Part shown: one piece after another, positions 55,198 through 63,665 of the stretch | How positions within the stretch are numbered: the stretch's first letter is position 1 | Layout of the letters: the number at the start of each line of letters is the position of its first letter | Origin: FEN-1219 sp963817615 | Lineage (GTDB): Bacteria > Pseudomonadota > Gammaproteobacteria > Steroidobacterales > Rariloculaceae | Length of the DNA stretch: 64,000 bases | Direction of reading: 5' to 3' | Assembly: GCA_963817615.1 (NCBI GenBank) | Contig: CAWFPH010000002.1 | Coordinates: 868,001 to 932,000 of the forward strand | Position numbers and translations under genes: made by a program | Notes under the pieces: model-generated | Seen by the model: the letters and a program-made list of their open reading frames with translations, nothing else | What the model was told of the DNA's origin: nothing | The model's database searches: none

Positions 55198-56373
55198 ATG
55201 AGCACTTCGGGTCGGCTATGGGCCGCAAAAGGTTCGCGATGGGCGGCGGTCGTCGTGCTGCTCACTGTTTCGTTCGCTTCCGCCCAGACGCGGCGCAACG
55301 ACGAAGCGGCGCTGCGCTCGGTGCGGAAGGAAATCCAAGAGTTGAGCGCGCGGCTAGCACGCGAGGTCGGCGAGCGCGACGACAACGCGCGCGCCCTGCG
55401 AACGGTCGAGCTCGAAGCCGCCACCAAGTCTGAGAAGCTCCAAGAGTTGCGCGCCCGGCTACGCGAGCAACGGGATAAGCAGCGAGCCCTCGACGCACAG
55501 TTGCAGCACACGCGCACGCAGCTCGCTGCGGAACGGGAAGCGCTTGCACAACAGGTGCGCGTGAGCTACATGAACGGCCGGGAAGAGGTCTTCAAGCTCT
55601 TGCTCTCGCAGGAAGATCCGGCGAGCCTCGGCCGAATGCTGGTTTACTACGACTATTTCAACCGGGCACGAAGCCGGCGCATCGCCGATGTCGGCCAGAA
55701 CGTGCAGCGCCTGCAGCAGCTCGGAGCGGAGGCGGCGGAGGCGCAAGCCGAGCTCGCGCGCCTCACTGCGGCGCAGGCGGCAGAGGTTGCGGAGCTCGCG
55801 CGGACGCGAGAAGAGCGGCAGGTCGTAGTCGCCAAGCTGGACGCCGGCATCACGGGCGGTATCGCGTCGCTGGTGAAGCTGCGTGCCGAAGAAAAACGGT
55901 TGAACGATCTGGTGACGAAGCTCGGCGCTTTGACCGCGGGTTTTCCGGTCGACAGCGAGCTGCCGTTCGCAAAGTTCAAGGGCAAGCTGCCCTGGCCGAT
56001 CGCGGGCCGACTGCTCGGCGACTACGGGCAGCTGAGGGACGGAGGGCCCGCTAAGTGGACCGGAGTGCTGCTCGATGCTCGCGAAGGGACGCCCGTACGT
56101 GCGATCTACCGCGGTCGTGTAGCGTTCGCCGATTGGCTCCCAGGTCTCGGTCTGCTCGTGATCGTCGATCACGGTGGCGGCTTCATGAGCCTTTACGGGC
56201 ACAACGGCGCACTGCGGACGGAGTCCGGCGAATGGGTGGACGCCGGCGACGAGATCGCCGAGGTCGGGGATACTGGCGGTCAGGCTCGGCCGGCCTTGTA
56301 CTTCGAAATTCGCAAGAACGGCGAGCCCTTAAATCCGCACGACTGGATTAAGCAAAATGCGCAGTCGCGCTGA
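55198..56373 (+). CDS. envC: Murein hydrolase activator EnvC
   Basis: Periplasmic activator of cell-division amidases. A signal peptide (WAAVVVLLTVSFASA) is followed by a long coiled coil (residues ~38-235) and a LytM/M23 domain (~290-385). The metal-binding residues of active M23 enzymes are incomplete: the first His/Asp motif is missing (KWTGVLLDA) and the last motif reads LYFEIRKNG instead of HxHFEI. This degeneration is typical of EnvC, which activates AmiA/B rather than cutting peptidoglycan. It has 391 residues, divergent from the rhodanese operon. Confidence 0.93.
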   Translation: MSTSGRLWAAKGSRWAAVVVLLTVSFASAQTRRNDEAALRSVRKEIQELSARLAREVGERDDNARALRTVELEAATKSEKLQELRARLREQRDKQRALDAQLQHTRTQLAAEREALAQQVRVSYMNGREEVFKLLLSQEDPASLGRMLVYYDYFNRARSRRIADVGQNVQRLQQLGAEAAEAQAELARLTAAQAAEVAELARTREERQVVVAKLDAGITGGIASLVKLRAEEKRLNDLVTKLGALTAGFPVDSELPFAKFKGKLPWPIAGRLLGDYGQLRDGGPAKWTGVLLDAREGTPVRAIYRGRVAFADWLPGLGLLVIVDHGGGFMSLYGHNGALRTESGEWVDAGDEIAEVGDTGGQARPALYFEIRKNGEPLNPHDWIKQNAQSR

Positions 56374-56470
56374 AATCGTGAGTCCGCGGGGCGCCCGACC
56401 GTCAATTCCCCGCGGGAAACTCGCTGTGCTAAGGTGAGGGGCGTGTTCCCGAAACACCAATAACAACAAC

Positions 56471-57712
56471 ATGCCGTCGACTGCTCGCAACCTCCTGATG
56501 CTCACGGTGGGAATCGTTCTGGGACTCGGGCTAGCGGAAGGCTCGGCGATCTGGACGCAGCGCCAAGCACGCCAGCGAATGACGCACGCGCCGGTCGTTT
56601 CCACGGAATCGGCCGTGCTCGTCGGCGAGGTGCTCGACCGCGTGCGGCGTGAATACGTGGATCCGATCGACGATCGGCAACTCGTGGCAAGCGCGATCCG
56701 CGGAATATTGAAGGACCTCGATCAGCATTCGACATACCTCGATCCGACCCAATACGAGGACATCCGGATCAGCACGTCCGGCAGCTACACCGGCGTCGGG
56801 CTCGATGTCGCGGTCGATGCGGGCAAGGTGACCGTCGTCACGCCGCTGGACGGTGCGCCCGCAGCGCGCGCTGGCATTCGACCCGGCGACGTGGTGGTTT
56901 CCGTGGACAACGTGCCGGTCGACGGTAAGAACGTCGAGGAGACCGTCAACCGCATGCGTGGCGCACCGGGTACCGAAGTCATGCTCGACGTTCTGCGCAA
57001 TGGCAGCAGCACGCCGCTACGATTCGCATTGACGCGCACCGCGGTTCAGGTTCGCACTGTCTCGAGCGAGTACCTCGGCAACGGCTTGGGCTACGTGCGC
57101 CTGTCGTCTTTCGCGGAAAGCACGCCGAGGGACTTGCAGCACGCCGCCGAGGAGCTGCGAGCGGCCGCCAACGGCAAGCTGCTCGGCGTGGTGCTCGATC
57201 TGCGTAACAATCCCGGCGGCGTGCTGGATGCGGCCGTGCAGGTTTCCGACGCGTTCATCGCCGATGGCTTGATCGTGCGTGGTGTCGGCCGCGTGCGCCA
57301 AGCGCGGTTCGAGCAATACGCGCACCGGGGCGATTCGCTCGAGGGCGTGCCGGTCGTGGTGCTCGTGAACGGCGGGTCGGCCTCGGCTTCAGAGATCGTC
57401 GCGGGTGCGCTCCAGGACCATCATCGAGCGCGGATCGTCGGCGAGCGCACCTACGGCAAGGGCTCCGTGCAGACGGTGATGCCGCTCGGCGAAGGCAGTG
57501 CGATCAAGCTCACGACGTCGCGGTATCTCACGCCGTCCGGACGGTCGTTGAACGGCGTCGGCATCGATCCCGACGTCGTCGTGCACAACGCCGACCCGCA
57601 GCGCCAGTATCGCGGCCGCGGTGGCCCGGTGGAGCTTCGCGACGACCAGCAGTTGCTCGAAGGGATACGTCTGATCAGCTACGACTCGATCTCGGTCAGC
57701 GCGGCGCAATGA
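56471..57712 (+). CDS. ctpA: Carboxyl-terminal processing protease (S41)
   Basis: Periplasmic serine protease with a Ser-Lys dyad. A short N-terminal membrane segment/signal is followed by a PDZ domain (GSYTGVGLDVAVDAGKVTV... PAARAGIRPGDVVVSVD) and the S41 domain: LRNNPGGVLDAAVQVSD, the nucleophile in NGGSASASEIVAGAL, and the lysine in TYGKGSVQTVMPL. It has 413 residues. The ctpA gene follows envC in many gammaproteobacteria, and the pair probably acts in cell-wall remodelling. Confidence 0.93.
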   Translation: MPSTARNLLMLTVGIVLGLGLAEGSAIWTQRQARQRMTHAPVVSTESAVLVGEVLDRVRREYVDPIDDRQLVASAIRGILKDLDQHSTYLDPTQYEDIRISTSGSYTGVGLDVAVDAGKVTVVTPLDGAPAARAGIRPGDVVVSVDNVPVDGKNVEETVNRMRGAPGTEVMLDVLRNGSSTPLRFALTRTAVQVRTVSSEYLGNGLGYVRLSSFAESTPRDLQHAAEELRAAANGKLLGVVLDLRNNPGGVLDAAVQVSDAFIADGLIVRGVGRVRQARFEQYAHRGDSLEGVPVVVLVNGGSASASEIVAGALQDHHRARIVGERTYGKGSVQTVMPLGEGSAIKLTTSRYLTPSGRSLNGVGIDPDVVVHNADPQRQYRGRGGPVELRDDQQLLEGIRLISYDSISVSAAQ

Positions 57713-57773
57713 CGCAATCGCCGAGTCCGGCGAACGCTCGCGGCCGGTGCGGCCCCGTGCGCCGGCCGCGCCG

Positions 57774-58838
57774 ATGAGCGACGCGATCGAGCGTAGCCTC
57801 GACATCGAGCAAGCTCAGCTGCGCGGCTTCGCGCGCAGCGTATCCGAGGTCGAGTGGCTGCTGCTGATCCTCGTCGTGCTCTATCTATTTGTGGTGCATC
57901 CGGCGCTTGCGCGCAGCGGTGCGATGCTCACGGTATTGTTTGCGTTTGCCGGTTTCGTGCTCGTATTCCGCTACGCGAGGCCTTTCCGCCGCCACGTGCG
58001 CGTGAAGCTGTCTCTGGAAATCCTCGCGATGCTCGCGTTCCTGACGGCGGTGCTCGTGTTCGGCGGCGGGACGTCGAGCCCGCTCGTGAACCTCTATTTG
58101 CTCCCGATCGTGACGGCTGCGCTTACGCTCGGTAAGCGCGAGACCGCACTCGTCATGCTGCTCGCGGCCGGCTGCTATCCGCTCGCCGCTTTCTTGATCG
58201 ACGGCGCCGCAACCTTCACGCCGGATTTTGCGATCACGGCGGTCGGCGTGCTTGCGCCGTTCGTGCTCGTCGCATTCTCGACCACGCTGCTAGTCGACAA
58301 CATCAACACCTCGAAACAACGTATCAGGGCGTTGTCGGACCGAGACGAGCTCACCGTGCTCTATAACATGCGCGCGTTCGCGCGCATCGCGGAGCAGGAG
58401 CACGAGGTCGCGAGCCGCTCGGAGCGCCGCTACTCGATCCTCATGGTCGATATCGAGCATCTGAAGACGCTCAATGACACCTACGGACACGAGGCGGGCA
58501 ACCGCGCCGTAAAGCTCGTTGCGGACGCGTTGCAACGTCTCACACGCTCGACCGACACCGTCGCTCGCTATGGGGGCGACGAGTTTATCGTGCTGCTTGC
58601 GAACGCGGACAAGGCGGTCGCAGAGGAGGTTGCGCAGCGGATCCGCAACGTCGTATTCGCGACGACGCTCGAGGTCGAAGGGAAGATGGTTCGGGTCAAA
58701 GTCAACGTCGGTGCGGCGACGTTCCCGGACAATGGCGCCGCGTTGCAGGCCGTGATGACCGCCGCCGATCGTTTGATGTACAAGGACAAGAACCTTCGTC
58801 AGCCTCCGAAAGGCAAGCTCGTGATTCATCGGGTCTAG
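57774..58838 (+). CDS. Membrane-bound diguanylate cyclase (GGDEF)
   Basis: Makes c-di-GMP from GTP. About six N-terminal hydrophobic helices (residues ~24-180, starting WLLLILVVLYLFVV) form the sensor region. The catalytic domain has DRDELTVLYNMRAF, LMVDIEHLKTLNDTYGH and an intact RYGGDEF at 265-271. An RSTD motif five residues upstream is the product-inhibition I-site. So unlike the GGDEF-like protein at 31.1 kb, this one should be active and feedback-controlled. The start could instead be the GTG at 57747. Confidence 0.9.
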   Translation: MSDAIERSLDIEQAQLRGFARSVSEVEWLLLILVVLYLFVVHPALARSGAMLTVLFAFAGFVLVFRYARPFRRHVRVKLSLEILAMLAFLTAVLVFGGGTSSPLVNLYLLPIVTAALTLGKRETALVMLLAAGCYPLAAFLIDGAATFTPDFAITAVGVLAPFVLVAFSTTLLVDNINTSKQRIRALSDRDELTVLYNMRAFARIAEQEHEVASRSERRYSILMVDIEHLKTLNDTYGHEAGNRAVKLVADALQRLTRSTDTVARYGGDEFIVLLANADKAVAEEVAQRIRNVVFATTLEVEGKMVRVKVNVGAATFPDNGAALQAVMTAADRLMYKDKNLRQPPKGKLVIHRV

Positions 58839-58898
58839 CACGCGCGTTGCGGCCGCGCGGTATCATGCGCCGACAGGGTTCCCTGTTGGGATGAACGA

Positions 58899-59213
58899 GT
58901 GATCAAGGCCAGCGTGCTATATCCGTACCGCCCGGGCGCCAGGTTCGACATGAACTACTACTGCGACGCCCACATACCGCTTTGCGAGCGTACGCTGCGA
59001 CCGGCGCTGAAGGGCATTGCGGTGGACAAGGGCATTGCCGGCGACACGCCGGGCTCGATGCCGACCTACCTCGCGGTCGGTCATTTGCTGTTCGAGACCG
59101 TTGCAGCCTACGAAGCGGCCTTCGAATCGGACGGGCACGCGATCCTTGCCGACGCTTCGAACTACGCCGACGTCATTCCTGTCGTGCAAATCAACGAAGT
59201 AATGATCGACTGA
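58899..59213 (+). CDS. EthD-family protein
   Basis: A 104-residue ferredoxin-like alpha+beta barrel protein. It starts with GTG (MIKASVLYPYRPGARFDMNYYCDAHIPLCE), the hallmark opening of EthD proteins, with the conserved HxPL histidine, and ends VIPVVQINEVMID. EthD supports ethyl-ether degradation in Rhodococcus, but most homologs have no known role. Confidence 0.8.
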   Translation: MIKASVLYPYRPGARFDMNYYCDAHIPLCERTLRPALKGIAVDKGIAGDTPGSMPTYLAVGHLLFETVAAYEAAFESDGHAILADASNYADVIPVVQINEVMID

Positions 59214-59228
59214 TCGCTCGCACCGCAA

Positions 59229-59474
59229 ATGACAACGCCGACCGAATCCAAACATGCGGACCAGGGCGGCGCAGCGCCGCGGGACCGCGGCTTTCCCCTC
59301 TGGGGCAGCCTCGCGGTTCCGGCCGGCTTTCTCTGGGGTACGGCGCTCGGCGTCATCGCCGGCATCGTGTTCGGCAACATCTTGATCGGGGCCGCAATCG
59401 GCGCCGGGCTCGGAATCGGCATCGGGCTCGCACTGTTCGCGGCGGCAGTCGTGGTCGCATCGGGGCGTGTCTAA
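59229..59474 (+). CDS. Small glycine-rich membrane protein
   Basis: An 81-residue protein of unknown function. A polar N-terminal ~25 residues is followed by one or two membrane segments with repeated small residues (GTALGVIAGIVFGNILIGAAIGAGLGIGIGLALFAAAVVVA), a glycine-zipper pattern that favours tight helix packing. It begins 15 bp after the EthD gene. Confidence 0.6.
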   Translation: MTTPTESKHADQGGAAPRDRGFPLWGSLAVPAGFLWGTALGVIAGIVFGNILIGAAIGAGLGIGIGLALFAAAVVVASGRV

Positions 59475-59516
59475 CGCGAAGATGGCGGCGACGGTTCATT
59501 TGTCGAGGGCGGCACA

Positions 59517-59891
59517 ATGCGCTTGCTGAACCTGCTAGGCCGCGCCATCGGTGCCCTCTGCGGCGCCGCATTGAGCGTCGCATGGGTCTATGCAGTTTGG
59601 GTGCCGGCTGCCGGCTTGAGCCTCTCGAACGTGAGCATCGTCGTCGCACTTCTGCTCGTGGCGTTCGCGCTGTTCGCGGTGATCGCTTCGCTGCGTGGGC
59701 ATGCGACCGTCGTAATTCTGTTATTCCTCGCGTCGTTTTTTCCGATCGGAGCGTTCTTGTTGCCGACGGATCACTGGCTGCACTGGGTCGGTTGGGCCGA
59801 CCTGGGGCTATTGGTGGCCGGGGCAATGATGTGGGTCACGCGTCGGCCGCGAGCCGTCGTCGACGCGCAAGCGGCCGATGACGCGAAGTGA
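59517..59891 (+). CDS. Hypothetical four-helix membrane protein
   Basis: A 124-residue product with about four hydrophobic segments (LGRAIGALCGAALSVAWVYAV; VSIVVALLLVAFALFAVIAS; TVVILLFLASFFPIGAFLL; VGWADLGLLVAGAMMWV). No family recognised. It is in the same direction as the two preceding small genes, with 42 bp between. Confidence 0.6.
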   Translation: MRLLNLLGRAIGALCGAALSVAWVYAVWVPAAGLSLSNVSIVVALLLVAFALFAVIASLRGHATVVILLFLASFFPIGAFLLPTDHWLHWVGWADLGLLVAGAMMWVTRRPRAVVDAQAADDAK

Positions 59892-59953
59892 GCGCGGCGC
59901 CACGCGCCGTCGTCGCGAGCTACAATGGCGCCGTTCGCCGACCTTGAATCGAC

Positions 59954-60436
59954 ATGACGGTACGCGGTTCTTTTGGAAATAAGCTGCTCGCAGTGCTTGC
60001 AGCGACGGCCTTCTTGCCGGCGTTGCACGCACAGTCGAGTCAGGCGAGCGCGCTCGCGGCCGCACGCGCCCGCTGGCAGGCGGCGGGGCTGTCGAGCTAC
60101 GAATACGGATATCGCAAGTTCTGCGAATGCCACCCCGATACTCCACCCGAAACGGTCGTCACAGTGCGTAATGGCGCGGTCACCAACGTGCGACATCGGC
60201 CCGTCGGTTATCCGGAAGAAGTGCCCGGCGACCCGACGAGGTTCAAATACTATTGGACCGTCGAAGGCCTATTCGACTTGGTGCAAGCGGCCGAGAGTCG
60301 CGGCGCGACCGTTCGAGCGAGCTACGATGACGAGCTCGGCTACCCTACGCAGATCTACATCGACTACGACGCGAATTTCATCGGCGACGAGCTCGATGTT
60401 CGTCTGACGGCGGTGACTCCGCTGACGCCGCGCTGA
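59954..60436 (+). CDS. Exported DUF6174-like protein
   Basis: A 160-residue protein with a signal peptide (KLLAVLAATAFLPALHA). The mature part follows the DUF6174 pattern: ARARWQAAGLSSYEYGYRKFCEC, VVTVRNGAVTNV, TVEGLFDLVQAA and DDELGYPTQIYIDYD. The paired cysteines in FCEC may form a disulfide or bind metal. Function unknown. Confidence 0.7.
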   Translation: MTVRGSFGNKLLAVLAATAFLPALHAQSSQASALAAARARWQAAGLSSYEYGYRKFCECHPDTPPETVVTVRNGAVTNVRHRPVGYPEEVPGDPTRFKYYWTVEGLFDLVQAAESRGATVRASYDDELGYPTQIYIDYDANFIGDELDVRLTAVTPLTPR

Positions 60437-60522
60437 TCCTCGGCGGCGTGCGGCGCTTGCGCGCAAAATCCGTCAACCGTTCGGGATTGACCGATAGTGT
60501 GCCCCGCCGTAGAGTCAAGCAA

Positions 60523-60540
60523 ACGCCCGTCATTGGGCGT
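60523..60540. terminator. Short hairpin between the DUF6174 gene and the RRM gene
   Basis: ACGCCC and GGGCGT form a perfect 6-bp stem around a 6-nt loop, ~85 nt after the upstream stop and ~150 nt before the RRM start. With no T-run it may be a terminator or part of the RRM gene leader. Confidence 0.3.
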
Positions 60541-60689
60541 CCGGTGTGGGCCGATTCAACGTGCTGCCGAGCTTCGCTTGCGATAGCAACTGTCAACAAC
60601 ATCACCCAAGAGTTGGTCGCCCTCTAGCGCTTGATCTTGCGCCGTCGGTTAAGTCGCTAGCTGCATGAAACGGCGTGAGAGTCCTGGTG

Positions 60690-60941
60690 ATGAATATTTA
60701 CGTCGGAAATTTGTCCTACGCGATGAGCGAAAGCGAATTGCGCGACGCGTTCAGCGCGTTCGGTGAAGTGTCGTCGGTAAAGATTCTGATCGACCGCGAG
60801 ACGGGTCGATCGCGCGGCTTCGGCTTCGTCGAGATGCCGAATAAAAACGAGGCCGAAACGGCGATCACTCAACTGAACGGCAGGGAGCTCGGCGGGAGAG
60901 CTCTGCGTATCAACGAGGCGCGGCCGAGAGAGCGCGGCTGA
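60690..60941 (+). CDS. RRM-type RNA-binding protein
   Basis: An 83-residue single RNA-recognition motif. RNP2 is IYVGNL at the N-terminus and RNP1 is RGFGFVEM in the middle; it ends in an Arg-rich tail (RINEARPRERG). The ATG at 60690 (MNIYVGNLSYAM) is the natural start. Small bacterial RRM proteins of this kind are often cold-induced in cyanobacteria and proteobacteria; the target RNA here is unknown. It stands alone with 250 bp of leader upstream. Confidence 0.9.
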   Translation: MNIYVGNLSYAMSESELRDAFSAFGEVSSVKILIDRETGRSRGFGFVEMPNKNEAETAITQLNGRELGGRALRINEARPRERG

Positions 60942-61116
60942 CTTCGATCGGTTGCCGATGCGACGGGCGGCGGGCTCGCCAGCGTCGGAGCCGGGTGCCC
61001 GCAGCGCGGCCTGTTCGGGCTCCCGATGGACTGAGCGTGCAAGGCGGCTCGGCGCGGCAGCGGCCTATCCGATGCCGCCGTTATGTCGCGTCCACGAGCG
61101 TCCATTAAAGGCTCGC

Positions 61117-61122
61117 TATAAT
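61117..61122 (+). promoter_or_regulatory. Perfect -10 element upstream of the small DUF6881-like gene
   Basis: TATAAT, 57 bp before the next start codon; no good -35 hexamer is found at 16-18 bp spacing. Confidence 0.45.
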
Positions 61123-61178
61123 CTTCCCGAGCGGCACCTCAGCAACCATCGAGCTCGAAGACCGAAAAGCCGAATACG

Positions 61179-61445
61179 ATGATCTATCTCAAATGGACTT
61201 CCAGCGATCTGGCCACACTCGAGGACGGCGCACTCTATACCGAGGTCGACGAGGACGGTTGGGTTCAGCGGGAGGTCGGCATCGGCGAGGACGGTGCGGT
61301 GACCCACCAGCTCGTCCCTACCGACGCCCGCCCGGGGTGGTTCGGCCTCGTTCGGCTCGCGCTGCCGATGCTCGCGAGTAACGTGACGAAAGCCGAGTTC
61401 GAATCCCTGTGGGACGCGGGTGAGGCTCGCAGCGGAGCGATTTGA
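61179..61445 (+). CDS. Small acidic protein, DUF6881-like
   Basis: An 88-residue cytosolic protein. The opening MIYLKWTSSDL..., the strand pair LYTEVDEDGWVQREVGIGEDG and the closing VTKAEFESLWDAGE resemble the DUF6881 pattern from memory. Function unknown. It is preceded by a perfect TATAAT and followed 54 bp later by tRNA-Arg. Confidence 0.55.
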   Translation: MIYLKWTSSDLATLEDGALYTEVDEDGWVQREVGIGEDGAVTHQLVPTDARPGWFGLVRLALPMLASNVTKAEFESLWDAGEARSGAI

Positions 61446-61484
61446 ACGGGCCAGGGCCCATGAATAGCGGTTGGTTCGGCGCGC

Positions 61485-61490
61485 TATACT
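61485..61490 (+). promoter_or_regulatory. Probable -10 element of tRNA-Arg
   Basis: TATACT ends 9 bp before the mature tRNA 5' end; the -35 region is unclear. Confidence 0.4.
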
Positions 61491-61499
61491 GCACCCTCG

Positions 61500-61575
61500 G
61501 CGCCCGTAGCTCAGCGGATAGAGCACTGCCCTCCGGAGGCAGGGGTCCGGGGTTCGAATCCCTGCGGGCGCGCCA
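61500..61575 (+). tRNA. tRNA-Arg (anticodon CCG)
   Basis: A 76-nt cloverleaf: acceptor GCGCCCG/CGGGCGC, D arm GCTC...GAGC, anticodon stem CTGCC/GGCAG with loop CTCCGGA (CCG at 34-36), T arm CGGGG-TTCGAAT-CCCTG, discriminator G and encoded CCA. It reads CGG codons. Confidence 0.96.
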
Positions 61576-61686
61576 TTTCACACATCACGTACCAGGAAGC
61601 GGTGGCCCGCGGGCCCCGTAGCCGCGGATGGACAGGGCGTCCGTCAGGACAGTACGTTAGCGTCTCCGCACCGAGGGGGACGACTC

Positions 61687-62742
61687 GTGATCAGAACCGC
61701 AACGACCACGCTTGCGCTGCTGGCGCTCGCGTTCGGCTCTATCGATCTGCACGCTCAAGCGCCTGTCGCGCCTGCGCCGACCGGGCCCACTCCGACCGGC
61801 CTCGTCGTGGGCATGGGCAATTACTTCAGCCCCATCACGGCCAACCTCGAGAAGGCGGTCGCGTTCTATCACGACGGGCTCGGTCTCGACGCGCAGGCTG
61901 CGCCCAGCGATTTGACGAGCAACGCGCCGTTGCTGGCCATGTTCGGTCTCCCCGACGCGAAGCTGCGCCAGCAGATCGTTCGCACGCCGGCCCTCGCGGG
62001 CGGCGTCGAGATCGTCGAGATCTCCGCAGCGAACGGCAAACCCATCGAGCGGCGCAATCAGGATCCGGGCGCCGTCACGCTGGTAGCCACTGTGCGCGAC
62101 CTCGACGCGACGCTCGCGCGGCTCGAACGCCTCGGCGCGCCAATCGTCACGAGCGGCGGCAAGCCCGTGACGATCGGCCAGAACGGCCTGCGGATCGTCG
62201 TGGTGAAAGACCCGGACGGGCACTTCGTCGAGATCGCGCAACCCGCGCAACTGCCGGAGACACAGGCGCCGCCCACTCAGAACGTCGTTGCAATGGCCCT
62301 TCGCGTCACGGTGAGCGACGTCGCCAAAGCGATGACGCTCTACGGCGATTCGCTCGGGTTAAAGGTGAATCGTGCGCCCGGCGAGCCGAGCGGCGACGCC
62401 GCGGTGCTCGGAGCTCTCGGCGTGGACGGTGGCAAATACCGTGTCGGTTTGCTGCAAGTACCTACGTCGGGCTTCGAGCTGCGATTCATTGAATTCTCTG
62501 GCGTGGACAAGAAGGCGGTGCAGGGCAGAGTCCAGGACCCAGGGTCGACCCGCATGCAGCTGCGCGTGCGCGACATCGACGCCACCATCGCCGTGTTCAG
62601 GCGCTTTGGCGGTGAAGTGGTCTCGACCGGTGGCAAGGCGCTCGATCTGCCGGCCGGCAACAACAAGCTCAAGGTCGCGATCGTGCGCGACCCGAACAAC
62701 CTTTTCGTCGTGCTCATCGAGTCGCCGCCGCCGGCCGGCTGA
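61687..62742 (+). CDS. Exported protein with two VOC (glyoxalase-fold) domains
   Basis: A 351-residue product with a GTG start and a signal peptide (TATTTLALLALAFGSIDLHA). Two VOC modules follow: one around residues 38-195 (GNYFSPITANLEKAVAFYHDGLGL... VKDPDGHFVEIAQP) and one around 205-347 (ALRVTVSDVAKAMTLYGDSLGL... VRDPNNLFVVLIES). The second module ends FVVLIE, so metal-ligand positions are only partly kept. An exported double-VOC protein is uncommon; the substrate is unknown. Confidence 0.75.
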   Translation: MIRTATTTLALLALAFGSIDLHAQAPVAPAPTGPTPTGLVVGMGNYFSPITANLEKAVAFYHDGLGLDAQAAPSDLTSNAPLLAMFGLPDAKLRQQIVRTPALAGGVEIVEISAANGKPIERRNQDPGAVTLVATVRDLDATLARLERLGAPIVTSGGKPVTIGQNGLRIVVVKDPDGHFVEIAQPAQLPETQAPPTQNVVAMALRVTVSDVAKAMTLYGDSLGLKVNRAPGEPSGDAAVLGALGVDGGKYRVGLLQVPTSGFELRFIEFSGVDKKAVQGRVQDPGSTRMQLRVRDIDATIAVFRRFGGEVVSTGGKALDLPAGNNKLKVAIVRDPNNLFVVLIESPPPAG

Positions 62743-62846
62743 GGGTACACTTTCCGGTACACCGCGCTGGGACCTTTGTAGGCCCAGACTCCACAATCTC
62801 CACGGGCGCGCCGACTCGCGCCGCTGCGGGCAAGCGGCCAGGCGAG

Positions 62847-63362
62847 CTACTTCTTGGCCTGACTCACGATGTAGTCGACGGCGCTCGTGATCTCCTCGTC
62901 GGAGAGATCGACGCGGCCGCCCTTCGGGGGCATGAAACCCTTTTCACCTTGGAAGCCCATCAGCGCGTGCATGTGCAGCGTGTCGATGCCCTTCGAGAGG
63001 CGCGGGGCCCATGCCTCGACATCGCCGAGTGGCGGTGCACCGCCGACGCCCGGCGGCGCGTGGCAAGCGATGCAAACGGCATTGTAGACCTGGGGGCCGG
63101 ACATCTTGGTCTCGACCGGCGTGGGTTTCACCACCGCCGCGGCTGCGGCCGCAAGCTCTGCCGAGCCGAGCAGCGCGACTTGGCCGACAGGCTTGATGCG
63201 CTGCTCGATTGCGGCTTGCACGACCGGATCGTCCTGCTCGTAGCGGCCCTGCGTGTCGATCGCAATTGCGCGCACGAGGAAGAACACTCCGGCGGCAACT
63301 CCGATCAGGATGCCGATCACGAGCATGAAACTGTCGAAGAACTGCTGGTCGTGCTGGCGCAA
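62847..63362 (-). CDS. Membrane-anchored cytochrome c5-type protein
   Basis: Electron carrier with one heme c. An uncleaved N-terminal helix (FMLVIGILIGVAAGVFFLV, residues ~12-30) anchors it. After an Ala-rich linker the class I domain has CIACH at 97-101, and the distal methionine is probably in GFMPPKGG (~144). The N-terminus QQFFDSFMLVIG resembles the c5 proteins that supply electrons to oxidases in Neisseria and Shewanella. The start is TTG at 63362 after GGGAGC. It has 171 residues. Confidence 0.88.
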   Translation of the reverse strand: MRQHDQQFFDSFMLVIGILIGVAAGVFFLVRAIAIDTQGRYEQDDPVVQAAIEQRIKPVGQVALLGSAELAAAAAAVVKPTPVETKMSGPQVYNAVCIACHAPPGVGGAPPLGDVEAWAPRLSKGIDTLHMHALMGFQGEKGFMPPKGGRVDLSDEEITSAVDYIVSQAKK

Positions 63363-63665
63363 CTTGCTGCTCCCGGTCTCGAGGCGGGCGGATTATAGCA
63401 ACGGCAATCGACCGCGCCGAGTCGCGTCGAACGGTATTCCATACCGAGGGGTCGTGCCCGTGTCGCTCGCACTCGCCGCCCCCGCGCGGCAAGCGAGCAC
63501 CTGTGACACGAATGATCGAGACCCGCAAACGGCCGCGAAGGGATGCCCCCAGCGCCCGGAACAGCCAGCGACCCGCCGGGGCGGGTATCCGAGCGCGTCG
63601 ACCGTGGCACGGCAATCCGCGGCCGCCGGCCGGCATTCGGTCTGAACAGCCGAGCGCTTCGCACC
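63363..63665. other. Spacer between cytochrome c5 and comM
   Basis: About 300 bp between the TTG start of the cytochrome gene and the end of comM, both on the minus strand. It presumably carries the cytochrome promoter. I see no gene, repeat or convincing hairpin. Confidence 0.5.

Noticed and set aside
55198..56373. Active M23 peptidoglycan endopeptidase
   Set aside because: The metal-binding residues of the LytM domain are missing, as expected for the activator EnvC.
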